Below are positions 1 to 12,149 of a DNA stretch of 64,000 nucleotides, piece after piece (positions within the stretch are counted from its first letter, which is position 1; each line of letters opens with the position of its first letter). The notes under the pieces were generated by a model. That model had not been told where the DNA came from. It did no database searches and saw only the letters and a list, made by a program, of their open reading frames with translations. Source of the stretch: Torreya grandis (lineage: Eukaryota > Streptophyta > Pinopsida > Cupressales > Taxaceae); assembly GCA_037957365.1 (NCBI GenBank), contig JARHVA010004904.1:989001-1053000 (forward strand), given 5' to 3'. Position numbers and translations under genes: made by a program.

Positions 1-3000
1 CATCTTCAAATGGTATTCCCAAATAACTGTCAAATTCAACCATAACACATGTTGATTGTTCTAGTGGGGCACTCCTAGGTTTTTAAATTATACTTCTAAT
101 ATACCCTAGAGCTCCATTCACAAGACTTGATTGTATCAAAAGATTGGAAGTTAACATGACCCTTGCATCGATAGAAATTAGTAAATTCACATCAAGTTCA
201 TCATTTGAACCTCTTATTGGTGCATTAACACTTCCTACTATGGTTGCAATGTTATGTGCAGCTGGTCTTTTCAATGAATATAATTTTCTTTTATTGTGGT
301 TACACACATTATCATTTGTGGAAAATAGATAAATACAATTGTTAAACTTTTCATTCGTGGCTCTATCTACTCCAACATTAGTTCTAGTCATCAATAGCTT
401 GCAATCATTTATTATTGGATTTGCATCTCTTAGATTTTTAAATAGCTGACAAAACCTTTGATGGTCATCACTTTCTCCTTCCTATCTAAATATCTTGTCC
501 AAAGTAACAACTACTTTGAATTATTCCCACAATAGTTTTGCTCATAGGTTTCTATCGTATGGTGGTCTATAACTAAAAAGAGGAAGATGACGCAAATATC
601 CAAACAAAATAATAGATATACCACCAAGACTCATGTGGCAAATATCCTCTTAGAAACTTGTAATTCTTGTTTCTTTTAATTTAGCAAAATCCAAAATTAG
701 GATTCAAAGTTGTGCATGGATAGTTGAGGCTCCAATATTAAATGCTGAAATTCCAATTTATGTAGGTAATAGAAGTGGATATCGTCTAGGAATGTTGAAT
801 CTTGAAGATCTCAATGAATGGCACCTATCAGATATGATTTTTTTGTTCCTGCCATTCCTTGGACTATCATGTGTAAGGGTGAAGTATTTTGACCTACATG
901 ATAATGTGTCATAGCCATATCAAGTGATTTTTTTATTTGGAACTAAAGGTTTCATAATTCATCTCTAGTGTTATATCATCATCTATAATAAATCCATTAT
1001 CTTTCATGGTGATAATGAATTTGATCACTTTATTTGTGTATTCATCACCTCTATATTCATCATTCCATAATGTTTGTCTGTCAATATCTCTTCTTCCTGA
1101 CATATCTATCTCACTAACTTCCATCACTTGGACACGTTATAGCTTGGATATGATTTCCCACTCATGTTCCATTGTGTTTTTTTTAACATGTTTATTATCT
1201 TCATCTTTAGTATCATCATGACTTTCAACATAATCTAAAATTATTCTTCTCTCTAAATGTCAATAGTTATAATTGAATGAATCTCAATTTGATATTATTT
1301 ATTCATCATAAATTCCAATATCCCTTTATATATCATGAAATGGCTTGTAAAGTAATAACTCTGACCAACAAAAATCAATCCTTTTATTTGATTCACATGT
1401 AGGGAGGAAGGAAAACCTTGGAAATACTCTCACTATAGCTACAATACTCCTTTTTCTAAATATTATCTTTTTTCCACCTTGGATTATATGTCTAAGATAT
1501 AACTACCTCAATTAGTGATGTGTTTTCCATGGAAAAAGGCCTATTCTTGTATCCATAAATTAAATAAATTGTATGCTCTTCATCATCATCTTCTTCATTT
1601 TTTTTCTACAAGTTTAAACACCTGACATGAAACATTTAAGTTCACATATACTCTACTGCTCTCTACTAACAAAAGCTCTAACAACATGTGACATGTTTCT
1701 TATGCCTCTTTCAACAATTGTCCCAGTTAAAAGTCTTCTATATGTTTTTCCTACTAATTCATTAGGGTTTTAAATGTTTACAAGCCCCATCAACATTTGA
1801 TAATAGGTTGCATAACTCTTCTCTACCTTTACTGCATACTTAGTAATGTATTTGACCACAATGTGTTTGGACAAAACAGGTTACCAATATACATTTTATC
1901 TCCATAACTTTAGTATATAGAAATTATGTGTATTGTCTCTATCATCATTTATTGTAGGCTCAAAATTTTTATCTCATGTATTTAAGTCTTCATATAATTT
2001 TGATCCATTAAGATTTAATGGCCACAATGCACCATACCTAGAAGAAATAATAACTTAATTGTTAGTTCTTTTACAAATATTATGTATAATTTTTATATAA
2101 TTATTTATATGATTGAAAATATTACCTACAAACTATTTTTCCTCTTTTCTTACGTAGGGAAGCACCCTCTCTACACATTGTATGTCGTTTTACATAATTA
2201 AGTAGCTTTTCATAGTCACGCTCCATATCCACGTGTAAGTTGTCTTATATTTTGTAGACATGGATGTTGCATAAAATTTTAACATGCCTAAAACTAATGA
2301 TGTATAACAATTTTTTAGTTACATTGATCAATTATAGATAATGCATAAAACATAGATTACATGATGATTAATAACATAGCTGTATGTTTTATTGTTGTGG
2401 ATCTTCCCAATAATTCTAAGCATGAACAATAGAATGGAAGTAATTTTCAGCAATTTTTCATTCAAAATAGTTTTTCCAATCAAGGTTATCCATATTTGGT
2501 GCTTTGTCTAACCATATGAATCCATGCACATGTGATGAATCTCTATGTTGTCATTTATATCTAGACCAATAATCTTTTGCTTTCATTCATTTTTTCAATA
2601 TCTCCTTACAAAAAATTAAATGTTGCAAGTGCATATCATGTGCTACTATATGAGGATAATCAAGAATATTCTCTGTTCACCAATTTTGGGCTTATGATGG
2701 ATCTATTGCTGAGGTTCTTGGCATTAGTGCATTTAGATCAAACTTATACATGTCAGTTGCACTTAATGTGAAGAAAATGGTATGTAATCCAATTTAATGC
2801 AACGTGTCAATTAATTCACCATGACATTTTTCCCAATATGACCTTTTACCCCTCAATGAAGTTCCAAACTACATCAGATGATTTGTTAGATGGGAGTGGG
2901 GTACATTACCTATATACTCAGGTAACTCAATAATGTACCTAATATATATCGAATACATTACCTATATATTATTAGGTAAATTAATTGTTAGATGGGAGTG

Positions 3001-3870
3001 GTCTAGGATCCATATTATTCGATGTTGAAAATTGATGATGACCTTTCTCTTATCGACATTTATTGCATACAGGGCCTTAAGGGGATCGAGAAACATTTAT
3101 TTGAATATAACTTTCTTGACAAATATATCAAATGCTTGGTGAATCCATATTATCTAAGCCATGTCAAAAAATCATTTGAAATATTTTCAAATCTCTCGCA
3201 ATCATTCCATTGGAATCAGTTATATTTTGCTCTCTTTCAATTTCTATACCTTGCATTTTTCTTCTTCTTTTAGGTTGTAAATTTAACTCTTCTTCTAAAT
3301 AATTATTTTTCATCCATCTTCTTCTTGTAAGTTGAGATGTTGTTTACTCTTGTATACATTTATTTTGTGCAATGTTTGTAGCATTGGCATCCATTTCAAC
3401 TTGAAATGCATTATCTAGTGTTTAGAGCACATGATATATTGATATCGAGTTTACTTCTTCAGAATTGATGTCAACATTATGAATCAATCGCTAGTAGTGT
3501 GTTTGAGATACTTCATGATGAAGTTCTTGTTTATCTTGTTTTTCTACCTTGGTTAATTGATCTGAACACTTTATCTTTTTAATATTGTTCTTAATACATA
3601 CTTTTTTATCTTGAGATGTTTGTTCCTGAATGTCCTTCATCTTATCTTCATTTTGCCTCTTTTTTGCTTCTAATTATTCAGCTATTAATTCACCCCTACG
3701 TTCTTGAAATCTTTGTTTGTCATTGTCATTTCAACTTTTTCTTTCTTCCTCTCTTTGTGCATCTGTGATTTGTTGGTGTCTTCGTCTATGATATTGTCTT
3801 TGTTGTTATCTTTGATATTATCTTCGTTCTTATTTGTTTGAAAAATTCAATTTTTGGTCAAGCCATATCT
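1..3870 (-). pseudogene. Decayed Helitron-type Rep/PIF1-like helicase gene (partial)
   Basis: The minus strand reads in broken frames through a protein of the plant Helitron RepHel/PIF1-like type. From its 5' end (right): a charged Arg/Glu/Gln-rich stretch (~3850-3600); an HxH segment SSHVHGFIWLDKAPNMD (~2545-2495), as in the HUH nuclease part of Rep; VVKYITKYAVK (1860-1828), matching the Rep Tyr motif; GKTYRRLLTGTIVERGI (~1770-1690); then helicase pieces: an IILFG segment (~625), LLMTRTNVGVD (~390) and RVMLTSNLLIQSSLVNGALG (~165-105), typical of PIF1 motifs V-VI. No Walker A (GxxGxGKS) is visible between ~1100 and 640, where homology seems to jump, so that part is probably deleted. Many stops and frameshifts are present. 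The gene runs off the left edge, and no Helitron termini are seen. A PIF1-like gene outside a Helitron is the alternative. Confidence 0.72.
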
Positions 3871-3880
3871 ACACAATTTT

Positions 3881-3949
<69 letters not shown>
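3881..3949. repeat. (TA)n microsatellite
   Basis: Nearly pure TA dinucleotide tract of about 65 bp with one CA interruption. It directly abuts the left terminal repeat of the foldback-like element. It may be the insertion site, or may have expanded from a TA target. Confidence 0.95.
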
Positions 3950-3950
<1 letters not shown>

Positions 3951-4101
3951 ATTGTGGAATAACATATTAAATTTGATCATTTTAAGAATATCTAAATGAT
4001 ATTCACAAATAACAAATACATTGAAACATCAAGCAAGCTAAAGTAAGATATGTCCCCAATTTATATATAAAAATAATATAAATATATAAAATTTACTTAA
4101 A
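3948..4101 (+). repeat. Left terminal inverted repeat of foldback-like element
   Basis: Pairs as reverse complement with 7483-7643. Shared blocks include GGAATAACATATT with AATATGTTATTTC, and AAATTTACTTAA with TTAAGTAAATTT. Differences are mostly transitions and small indels. Confidence 0.7.
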
Positions 4102-4144
4102 AATAAATAAATAAATAAATAAAAATAATTATTGAATGATATAT

Positions 4145-4425
4145 AAAATTTATCAAAATAATATTTAAAATTTTGTAATATTCAGATAAATCAAGATAAA
4201 TATTTAAGATAAATTTATGTGATAAAAATCCAATATTTATCACCCAAAATGTAATAGAAATCTATGAAATAAATTACTAAATCAAAATAAATTTAAAATA
4301 ATAAATCTATTCTAACATAAATATATTTTAGAGATAAATTACAAAATCGAAATAAATTTATCTTAAATATTTATCTTGATTTATGTAAATATTACAAAAT
4401 TTTAAATATCATTTTGATAAATTTT
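4145..4425. repeat. Short inverted-repeat unit (MITE-like hairpin)
   Basis: Arms at 4145-4218 and 4352-4425 are near-perfect reverse complements (AAATATTTATCTTGAT type core, with AAAATTTATCAAAATAATATTT at the outer edge), around a ~130-bp AT-rich spacer. It lies just inside the left terminal repeat of the larger element. It could be a MITE that inserted there or part of the foldback structure. Confidence 0.65.
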
Positions 4426-4954
4426 AAATTTTAAATCATAATTACAGTAAGTTATCGGGAACATGTAATCATAAATCATTAACCTATAATATATGATAAT
4501 AATTACCTATGTTAATAATTTAATAACTAAGAAGGTGTGAATAATCATATGACATTATAAATATGGCCTTAGTTGATGCCAATTATTATACTTTTATTGC
4601 CTAATCTAACCTATCCGAGATCATGAATAAAATATAAAATAAATACATATATTATAATATAGATACGCATCATATTCCATCATAAATAAATCAGTTATCT
4701 ATATAATGAAATATATGATTTGGCCACGGAGAAATATTTCAGCAGGGGATATGCACATGTCACTAGAAGCCAGGTGATTTGAGGGACACAGGGATTAATT
4801 TCATTTCTGCACAAAGAGTATATAACTTACATTAAAGACCGAATTTAAACTATTTTAATCCATCCTCAAATTACATTAGGGAACCTCTTTTGTTGGTTTT
4901 ATAGATGTATTTGTTTTATTCATACCCACACATCTGTTTATACCTTGGCTAATT

Positions 4955-5862
4955 TTAAGTTGCAGTATCTAGCATTTTCTTGTAAATTATGAATTGATAC
5001 AATTACAGCGGAGGGCAGACGAACAAATAATATATATTTGTATAATTACAGTGGAGGGCAGATGAACAATACAAGATGAGAAGTGTCATAACTAAGAAAC
5101 ACAGAGAAGGAGAGGAATAAGTATGTACTTTATTTTTGTTGGCTGTTTCTTTTGATCATTAGATCGTTATTTTCTTTTTTGTTTTCTATTTATTTTCTTA
5201 TTCTATGATGCGTTTGGAGTTTTTAATTTTTTATATTTATAGTATTGTATGTGTATATATTAATATTTTATATATTTTTTTAAATATTGTGTTGGCTCTT
5301 TTTTATTTTATAGTTATTTATTATATTAATTTTTTAAGAAAATATTGACCATTTTTTCTTACACAAGTATGACATCGGGTTCTTTCCTTCCCCCTCTTCT
5401 AGTATAGAATGCATCTTGTCTAAGTTGTAATATCTAACATTTTTGTTTTAAATTATGAATTGATACAATTATAGCCGAGGGCAGAAGAATAAATAATATA
5501 TTTGTAAAATTATAGTGGAGGGCAGATGAAAAATAAAAGATGAAAAGTGTCATAACTAAGAAACACAGAGAAGGAGAGGAAGAAGTATGTACATTATTTT
5601 TTTGGCTACTTTATTTGATCGCTAGATCGCTATTTCTTCTCTAGTCTCTATTTATTTTCTTATGCTATGATGTACTTTTTTTTTCTTATAATATGTATGT
5701 ATGTATATTTTATATATTTTTTCAAATATTTTATTGGCTCTTTTTATATTTTATGATTTATTTTATATTATTTTTTTTAAAAAGATGTCAACCATTTTTT
5801 CTTGCCCCTGAATGATATCAGGGTCTCTCCTTCCCCCTCCTCATTATAGAATGTCTCTTTGA
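4955..5862. repeat. Direct duplication of a ~450-bp unit
   Basis: Unit 1 (4955-5410) and unit 2 (5421-5862) share, in order, ATTATGAATTGATACAATTA, GGAGGGCAGATGAA, GTGTCATAACTAAGAAACAC, AGAGAAGGAGAGGAA, the GATCATTAGATCG/GATCGCTAGATCG pair, and CCTTCCCCCTC near the end. Each unit also has two internal copies of GAGGGCAGAYGAA about 45 bp apart. No coding potential is seen. Confidence 0.8.
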
Positions 5863-5864
5863 CA

Positions 5865-6690
5865 TTAAAAAATTAAATACTGTAAAATAATATAATATAA
5901 ATATAAATAATAATAAACTTATTAAAAAATTAAATACTATAAAATAAGATGATAAAAATAGAAGTAATAATAAATTTATTAAAAAATTAAATACTATAAA
6001 ATAAGATGATAAAAATATAAGTAATTTTAATTAAATACTATAAAATAAGATGATAAAAATAGAAGTAATAATAAATTTATTAAAAAATAAGATGATAAAA
6101 ATATAAGTAATAATATAAGTAATAATATTACTTATATTATTACTTATATTTTTATCATCTTATTTTTTAATAAATTTATTATTATTTCTATTTTTATCAT
6201 CTTATTTTATAGTATTTCTATAAAATAAGATGATAAAAAATATAAGTAATAATATTACTTATATTTTTATCATCTTATTTTTTAATAAATTTATTATTAC
6301 TTCTATTTTTATCATCTTATTTTATAGTATTTAATTTTTTAATAAGTTTATTATTATTTATATTTATATTATATTATTTTACAGTATTTAATTTTTTAAT
6401 AAGTTTTTTAATTATGTCGAGAGACATTCTATAGTGAGGAGGGGGAAGGAAAGAACCTGATATCATTCAGGGGCAAGAAAAAATGGTTGACATCTTTTTT
6501 TAAAAAATAATATTAAAAAAATCATAAAATTAAAAAAGAGCCAATAAAATATTTGAAAAAATATAAGTAATAATAAATTTATTAAAAAATTAAATACTAT
6601 AAAATAAGATGATAAAAATATAAGTAATAATAAATTTATTATTACTTATATTTTTATCATCTTATTTTATAGTATTTAATTTTTTTTAAT
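5865..6690. repeat. AT-rich palindromic core
   Basis: Multiple copies of AAATACTATAAAATAAGATGATAAAAATA(T/G)AAGTAATAAT occur in both orientations, with mirror centres near 6125, 6252 and 6637. The last ~100 bp of unit 2 (CCTTCCCCCTCCTCATTATAGAATGTC) reappears inverted at 6411-6480 as GACATTCTATAGTGAGGAGGGGGAAGG. The stretch could fold into long stems. Confidence 0.8.
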
Positions 6691-7198
6691 AAGTTTTCTA
6701 ATTACACCGAGAGGCGTTACACTGCAAGATATTGTACAATAGAAAAGGGGGAAGGAGAGAGCCATGCCATGGCCATATAAACAAAAATAGTTGATAATTT
6801 CTTTTATTTTTTTTAACATAAAAAAATGCTATGAAAAACGCTGATACAATATAATAATAAATATGAAATATTAATACATATACAAATAATACACTAAGAA
6901 TAAAAAAAATCAAAACATAGTAAAATAGTGATCAAAAGAAAAGAAATAAAATAAAAATAAAAATTACTCCCCGACTCCGTGAATTGTCAATACGTTTCTC
7001 TTCCATTATGTTTTCTTTCTTACATGTTTCAAGTCATACCATTATATTTATTTCCATTATATTCATTAACTTACATAAACTTATAACATACCCAAAAAAA
7101 AAAAAAAAAAAAATTTGGGTTATTAACCCACACATTAGCCTTATTATCTATGATTTTATTATAATATATATATCTTAAAGATTAAGAATTTTATAATA

Positions 7199-7310
7199 TT
7201 AATGAATCGGGTATTTTTTAAACTAAAAGACAAAACAAATTGAAAGTATTATATTATGTTAATGAAATGGATCTTTTTTAAATTAAAAGACAAAACAAAT
7301 AGAAAGTATT
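7199..7310. repeat. 60-bp tandem duplication
   Basis: Two adjacent units, AATGAATCGGGTATTTTTTA... and AATGAAATGGATCTTTTTTA..., share the AAAAGACAAAACAAAT core with a 60-bp period. Confidence 0.8.
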
Positions 7311-7482
7311 TTAGTGTATATTTAAATAGAAAAATATTTTTTTAAGGATAACTTTTATTTTTTATATTATATCGTAATAATTTTAAGAAAATTTTATATA
7401 ATTATATTATTATTATATGCAATAAATAGTAATTGGAATACTTGTTTATATTATTTAAAATCTAAAAATGCAGGATAATAAT

Positions 7483-7643
7483 GTTAAGTAAATTTTGTAT
7501 ATTTATATTATTCTTATATTTAGTTATCGTACTTATCTTAGTTTAGTTTGCTTGATGCTTCGATATATTTATGAATTGTGAATATTATTTAGATATTTCT
7601 ATAATTATCAAATTCAATATGTTATTTCATAATATAATAAATA
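7483..7643 (-). repeat. Right terminal inverted repeat of foldback-like element
   Basis: Reverse complement partner of 3948-4101. Homology fades at ~7643, just before unrelated sequence. Confidence 0.7.
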
Positions 7644-9855
7644 TGTTTGTAAGATGGTAAATTCAGGGAAATGATATTTGATTATTTAATTTAACCAAAA
7701 CACTTAAATTGATAATCTACCATTAAAATATGGAGCCATTAGATCAAAATGCAATACCATGAACATCATTCAAAATAAAATTATAATTTAAAGTTAAGTG
7801 CTCTAAATCAGGGTTCAAACAAAAAGAAAATTAAAGATTATGAATGAAGATTGCTTACAATAGACTCAAAATTTCAGCATGATTTTGGCTTGAAGACTTG
7901 ATTCAAAATATTATATTGATAGATTAGACATGGATTCTTTAGTTAGCTTCTAGTTAGTTTGGTCATGGACGGGCGATGGTGTTTAAATACAAAGAAGGGA
8001 AGATAAATGGCTATTATTCAAATTTGAGTGAATAGGGTCAATGGTGGAGGATTATACAAGGAATTAAAAATTCCTTGGAAGCCTCTAGAATAGAAGCTTC
8101 TAGAGAGAAAGGGATAAAATTAGAGAAAATTCTAGAATTGGATAATTCTAGAATCCATTTATGGCCTAAGTAAAATTAATATGAGATTAGGATAGGTGAT
8201 TAGGGACTAGGGATGTAGGAGAGCTTAAGAATAGGCTAAGGTAGTGTAGACACTAGAAAACCATACCAACGGTTCTATATGTTGTAGCACACTGCTTTCG
8301 ACCCCTTATCCCCTATTTGGATTAAACATCTCTTAAACCCCTTTAAATACCCATTTACCCTTACCCATATTTAGCTAAGTATTTATTTAATTAAGCTAAT
8401 AAACCCCTATTTCTACCTCACTGTGAGACCAAGTCCCATGCCAACTCATCACCACCTTGCCTTAGGACTAATTCACCTAAGTCCTAACCACCTAAGACCA
8501 TTTCTTGCCCTAACATTTACTCTCTAACCTCCATAAACTATTTATACTCATGTAATCACACTCTTTTAAACCAACCCAAACTATTTCTTTTGGTACTAAC
8601 TTTAAAAATTAAGTGTAAAGCACCATTTTTAGTAAGTTAGACCTATTCTACCATGACCGACATTGATTATCCCTTGACTGACGTCAGTTGACTAGGACCA
8701 ACATCGATTACTTAGGTCCGACTAGGACCTTTGTTCCATAGGTTGAAGGAGTTGATTCTAAGTACAAGTTGATTCTTGAGAGCTTGTGCATGAACCAGAG
8801 AACCAAAGACTTTTCCAGAGGCATAAAAGAGTTGTAACATTGACAAACTAAAGGTTTTAGTGTTGTTACTCTGCCTAAATTCTTCCAAGTCTCCATACAA
8901 GTTCTCTTAACCTGACATCCACTTTCAGGGCAACACTACTTCATCAGATAAGTATCTATTTCTATTTAATCAATTTGAAAGTTACATATATTAGCATTTG
9001 TTGCTTTTATTTTCTTCATACATTCCCCATAGCCCCAACTACCTATATTGAAGATTCTACACTTCAACACTCCTTTGCCATCAAATACCCATCAACCTTC
9101 CATAATCCTTTTAAGCTTAAAAACTCTATTTGTATGTTTTGATCTTAATTCCAACCCTCATGAGCCTATCCCAACCTTTAAGCAACCCAAAAATTCTTTA
9201 AAACTCTCCAAAACCCAACCATTCTACCAAAGAAGTTAAAAACCATGTTTTTACACAGTGATCGATGCCAAATCTTCATAACCTACATCAATCCATAGAG
9301 ACCAACATTGGTCTCTATGTAAACATTCTTTTTAGAAATAATAAGCTAAAAATAACCATTTAAACCCATCAAAATACTTGTTTCTCAATATTTATCACAA
9401 CAAAGAACCAAGATATAGCAACCAGACCTGATCATTTATCACATTAGCATTTCTTTCATGTAAATTAGCTCATTTTATTTTAAAAGGAATCAATGCATCT
9501 TAAATTAATTTATCATTCACTTAAAGTAATTTCTCATTTATTTAATTAATCATTTCTTATTAGCATTATTTGGACTTAATTTGTTTTAAAAAGTGGGTTG
9601 ACATCCATCCAAGGAAGTTTCATACTTCTAGGAGATAGCATTTTTTAGGCAACCCACTTACCAACCATACTAATTCAATTTTTTTTAAGTATTATTGATT
9701 TTCATGTCATTCCTCCCCATACAAAGAGGAGTACTCACAACATCTAGATCAACAGAGCACAAGACCATATCGAGGTTCACCTACACCTTCCCCCTTATTT
9801 AGTTTTACTTATTTTCATAACATAAAAGGAAAATGATTTTAAATCTAGTGAAACA
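7644..9855. other. Flank and probable 5' LTR of element A (left limit unknown)
   Basis: No gene is seen. A primer-binding-like site starts at 9859, three bases after GTGAAACA, which would be the LTR 3' end in element A's plus orientation. The matching 3' LTR is not in the window, so the LTR left border cannot be set. The stretch carries palindromic sites of the kind also found in array F: ACTGACGTCAGT (8677-8688), nearby ACCGACATTGAT and CCAACATCGATT variants, and AGAGACCAACATTGGTCTCT (9297-9316). The remaining ORFs are short and resemble nothing I recognise. Confidence 0.4.
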
Positions 9856-9858
9856 CTC

Positions 9859-9876
9859 TGGCACGCCTGGTGAGAC
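9859..9876 (+). promoter_or_regulatory. Putative primer-binding site of element A
   Basis: TGGCACGCCTGGTGAGAC starts with the TGG expected to pair with a tRNA CCA end. Nearly the same string (TAGCATGCCTGGTGGGAC on the minus strand) sits 12 nt from the 5' LTR of element D. This supports a shared primer choice between the two gypsy elements. I cannot name the tRNA with confidence. Confidence 0.5.
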
Positions 9877-10850
9877 CCCTGATTTCTCTTGGGTTCATAG
9901 TCATTTAAGGACATTTAGAATTGCATTAGTGAAGAAATAATTTAATTTCTATCGGAAGGTTAGATGCTTTTCATTGCATTTCTTTATTTATAAAATTCAA
10001 AATTACAACTCCTTATTTCTTCATTTCTAAAATCATAATTACATTCTTTCCTTACTTTTAAATTAAAAAGGAAAAATATCTTATTCTTTATTTATTTTCA
10101 AAGTAAAAAGGCATTTTTATTGTTTTCCTTCTTTCTAAAATATGAAATGCAATCATCCTAAGACTAGGACTTGCACTATCATCTTATACCTAGGTTGCAT
10201 TTAGAGGTTTTGTATTCATTAAAATAAAATGGAACTCTCTTTTGGGATTAAAATTAACCTTGCATACATTGATTGCATTTTTATTTAAGTCACATAGCTT
10301 AATTAATTGTGTAAATAAATCATGTACCAATCACTTATTTTCATACACATGCCAAATCAATTACATAATCAACTCATCAAAACCTTGACTTAAGAGAACC
10401 GATTTGGATTTCATCACCTAAAAGCAATCTTCAACACAACTATCCTACTTTAATTACATCACCAAGGGAAAAACCAACTTAGTATGTTGACTAAATATAA
10501 ATTATGTATATCAAGTATATACTGTCAAAACACTTGACACCCTTATGTTGTGGTGTGTAAAGTAAGGGATATGCCACAATATCAATCCAAGTATCGATTC
10601 TAAAATAGAAACTTTGAGCCTAAACATCCTAAAACTATCCATAGATTACCTCTTCTAGTACCCATTTCAAAAGCTAAGTGGAGTCTCACAAGTTTAAACT
10701 TAAGGCATAATCCAAAAGTAAGATAAAAATAACCCTTAGGGTCTAACATACTTTTTTGTGTGTGTGATCTTGTTGACTTTTCTTCTTTGTTCTATTTTTA
10801 AGTTAGTGAGTTTGCTTCCATCATCTTATAAACTTCCACCACTCTATTGC
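9877..10850. other. 5' leader of element A
   Basis: About 1 kb between the putative primer site and the gag ATG. It is AT-rich with no convincing ORF. A leader this long is common in plant Ty3/gypsy elements of the Tat/Athila type. Confidence 0.4.
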
Positions 10851-11668
10851 ATGGACTTGACAAAGCAGAAAGCTAGAGACCAAGCCAACCAAAACAAACA
10901 TCACCACAAACCTTTTTCCTCTTCTTCATCTATGGAACACACTCTAGATGTAGAGAGTTCTCCTAACAATTTTAGGAGTCCTAATGTTCCCCAATTTTTT
11001 TCCCAAGGGGCTATGAACTTCACAAACCTTCTTGACAATAACATGATTTCCCTCCAACATTACCTTTCCTTAGTTGCCAACCATGCCCCTACTTCAGCTC
11101 CTTCTAGTGAACCCCCTTATGGCATGCCTACTCACCTTATGGGTGAGGCTTTGGTTACTACCATTTACACTACCCAATCTATGGTAACTCAAGTTTCATC
11201 TTCTACAAGCAACTCATCTACCAATATTATCCAAATCTAATTCCCTCTTACCACACCAACAAATACCCAATCACCTTCAAATTCTACCAACCCCATAACC
11301 AACCCTTTAAATGTGGGGTTAAACTAATGAATAACAAATCAGACACTGCTTAGCATTAGGATCCCATCCACTAGTGTGGTTTCCCTACCTTTTATCACCC
11401 AAAACCAAAATAGTCAAACATCATCCACACCATTTCACAACTTAGTAGTTTTTATACCATCCACTCTTCCACCCATAAGTACAAGGGTAACCACACACAT
11501 TCAATAACCAAACCCAACCATGCCCATGTCTCAACAAGTATCCACTTCACCTAATTAGGGTTATGTCCTAAATAAATAAGGATATATGCCTCCCATATCA
11601 TCCCAACCTTTCATAACCAACTATTAATATGTGTCATCCACACAAACTTCAACTTCCTCAAACATGCA
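10851..11668 (+). pseudogene. gag: Element A gag, N-terminal segment
   Basis: Starts at ATG 10851 (MDLTKQKARDQ...), which I prefer over an in-frame ATG at 10758 because plant gypsy gag proteins of this type begin with a charged, Gln/Asn/His-rich stretch. The frame is open to a stop at 11238-11240 and then continues with several TAG/TAA stops through Ser/Thr/Pro/Asn-rich sequence to the C insertion. Composition (Q, N, S, T, P) matches the disordered N-terminal part of Ty3/gypsy gag. The frame resumes at 33194 after element C. No catalytic motif is expected here. It is not functional. Confidence 0.65.
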
Positions 11669-11673
11669 ATACA
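11669..11673. repeat. Left target-site duplication of C (ATACA)
   Basis: ATACA directly precedes the TG of the left LTR and is repeated exactly at 33189-33193 after the CA of the right LTR. Confidence 0.92.
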
Positions 11674-11979
11674 TGTTAGGAATGGTAAAAACATTTCATG
11701 AAGCCAAGATTTGAAGAATTATCAGTAAAAAGATTACAAATGTAGATGAAAATAAATGAAATGTAACACAAATCAAATCAAATGATTATTTGGATTATGA
11801 GTTAATAAGATTCTAGTACAAAGGTAAGCACTTGCTTATATAGGCAAGGTGAAATACTAATTTAGCTAATCTAACCAATGTGGGATAAATACTCATATTG
11901 AACAAACTCACTGCAAGACAAAATATGTAGCTAATAAACTAACAAAGATGAGTAAACACATAAAATACATACTCTAACA
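11674..11979 (-). repeat. 3' LTR of element C
   Basis: 306 bp with TG/CA ends, aligned along its length with 32875-33188. A TATA-like box on the minus strand lies at 11835-11843. Confidence 0.92.
11835..11843 (-). promoter_or_regulatory. TATA-like box in the 3' LTR of C
   Basis: The minus strand reads CTATATAAG, and the same box is kept in the other LTR at 33044-33052. A position inside the LTR suits a retrotransposon promoter. Confidence 0.55.
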
Positions 11980-11991
11980 TCCCACCTCAAG
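11980..11991 (-). other. Polypurine tract of element C
   Basis: The minus strand reads CTTGAGGTGGGA directly before the LTR start TGTTAG. This is the usual copia plus-strand primer, and it confirms the minus orientation. Confidence 0.85.
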
Positions 11992-12149
11992 TGAAGCTAG
12001 AGGCTAACAAAAGCCAAAAAAGCAATAGTGGCATATCCATAGTATGAGTCCTAATAACTAGGACTGATAAGATACTCATGTACAATATGTATCCATGAAA
12101 TGAGTACAAAAGACGTCCTCATGAACACCCCTCAAGGACAAATTTTGAA

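Larger units (their letters stand above)
3948..7643. mobile_element. Foldback-like element with long terminal inverted repeats and nested palindromes
   Basis: The ~155 bp at the left end are the imperfect reverse complement of the ~160 bp at the right end; TCAAGCAAGCTAAA near 4030 pairs with TTTAGTTTGCTTGATG near 7545. The interior is AT-rich and contains an inverted pair at 4145-4218/4352-4425, a direct ~450-bp duplication (4955-5410 and 5421-5862), a palindromic core (5865-6410), an inverted copy of the end of the duplicated unit (6411-6560), a further palindrome (6560-6690) and a more diverged inverted segment (6690-6970). No transposase ORF is visible; the ORFs here are short and low-complexity. 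It resembles foldback or large non-autonomous TIR elements. No target duplication can be read because the left edge is the TA microsatellite. Confidence 0.6.

Noticed and set aside
3022..3273. Plus-strand 83-codon ORF
   Set aside because: It lies opposite the Helitron-type gene and shows no family resemblance. It looks like an antisense shadow.
6698..6913. Minus-strand 71-codon hydrophobic ORF
   Set aside because: It falls in the AT-rich foldback interior. Phe/Ile/Tyr-rich translation is expected from AT-rich DNA.
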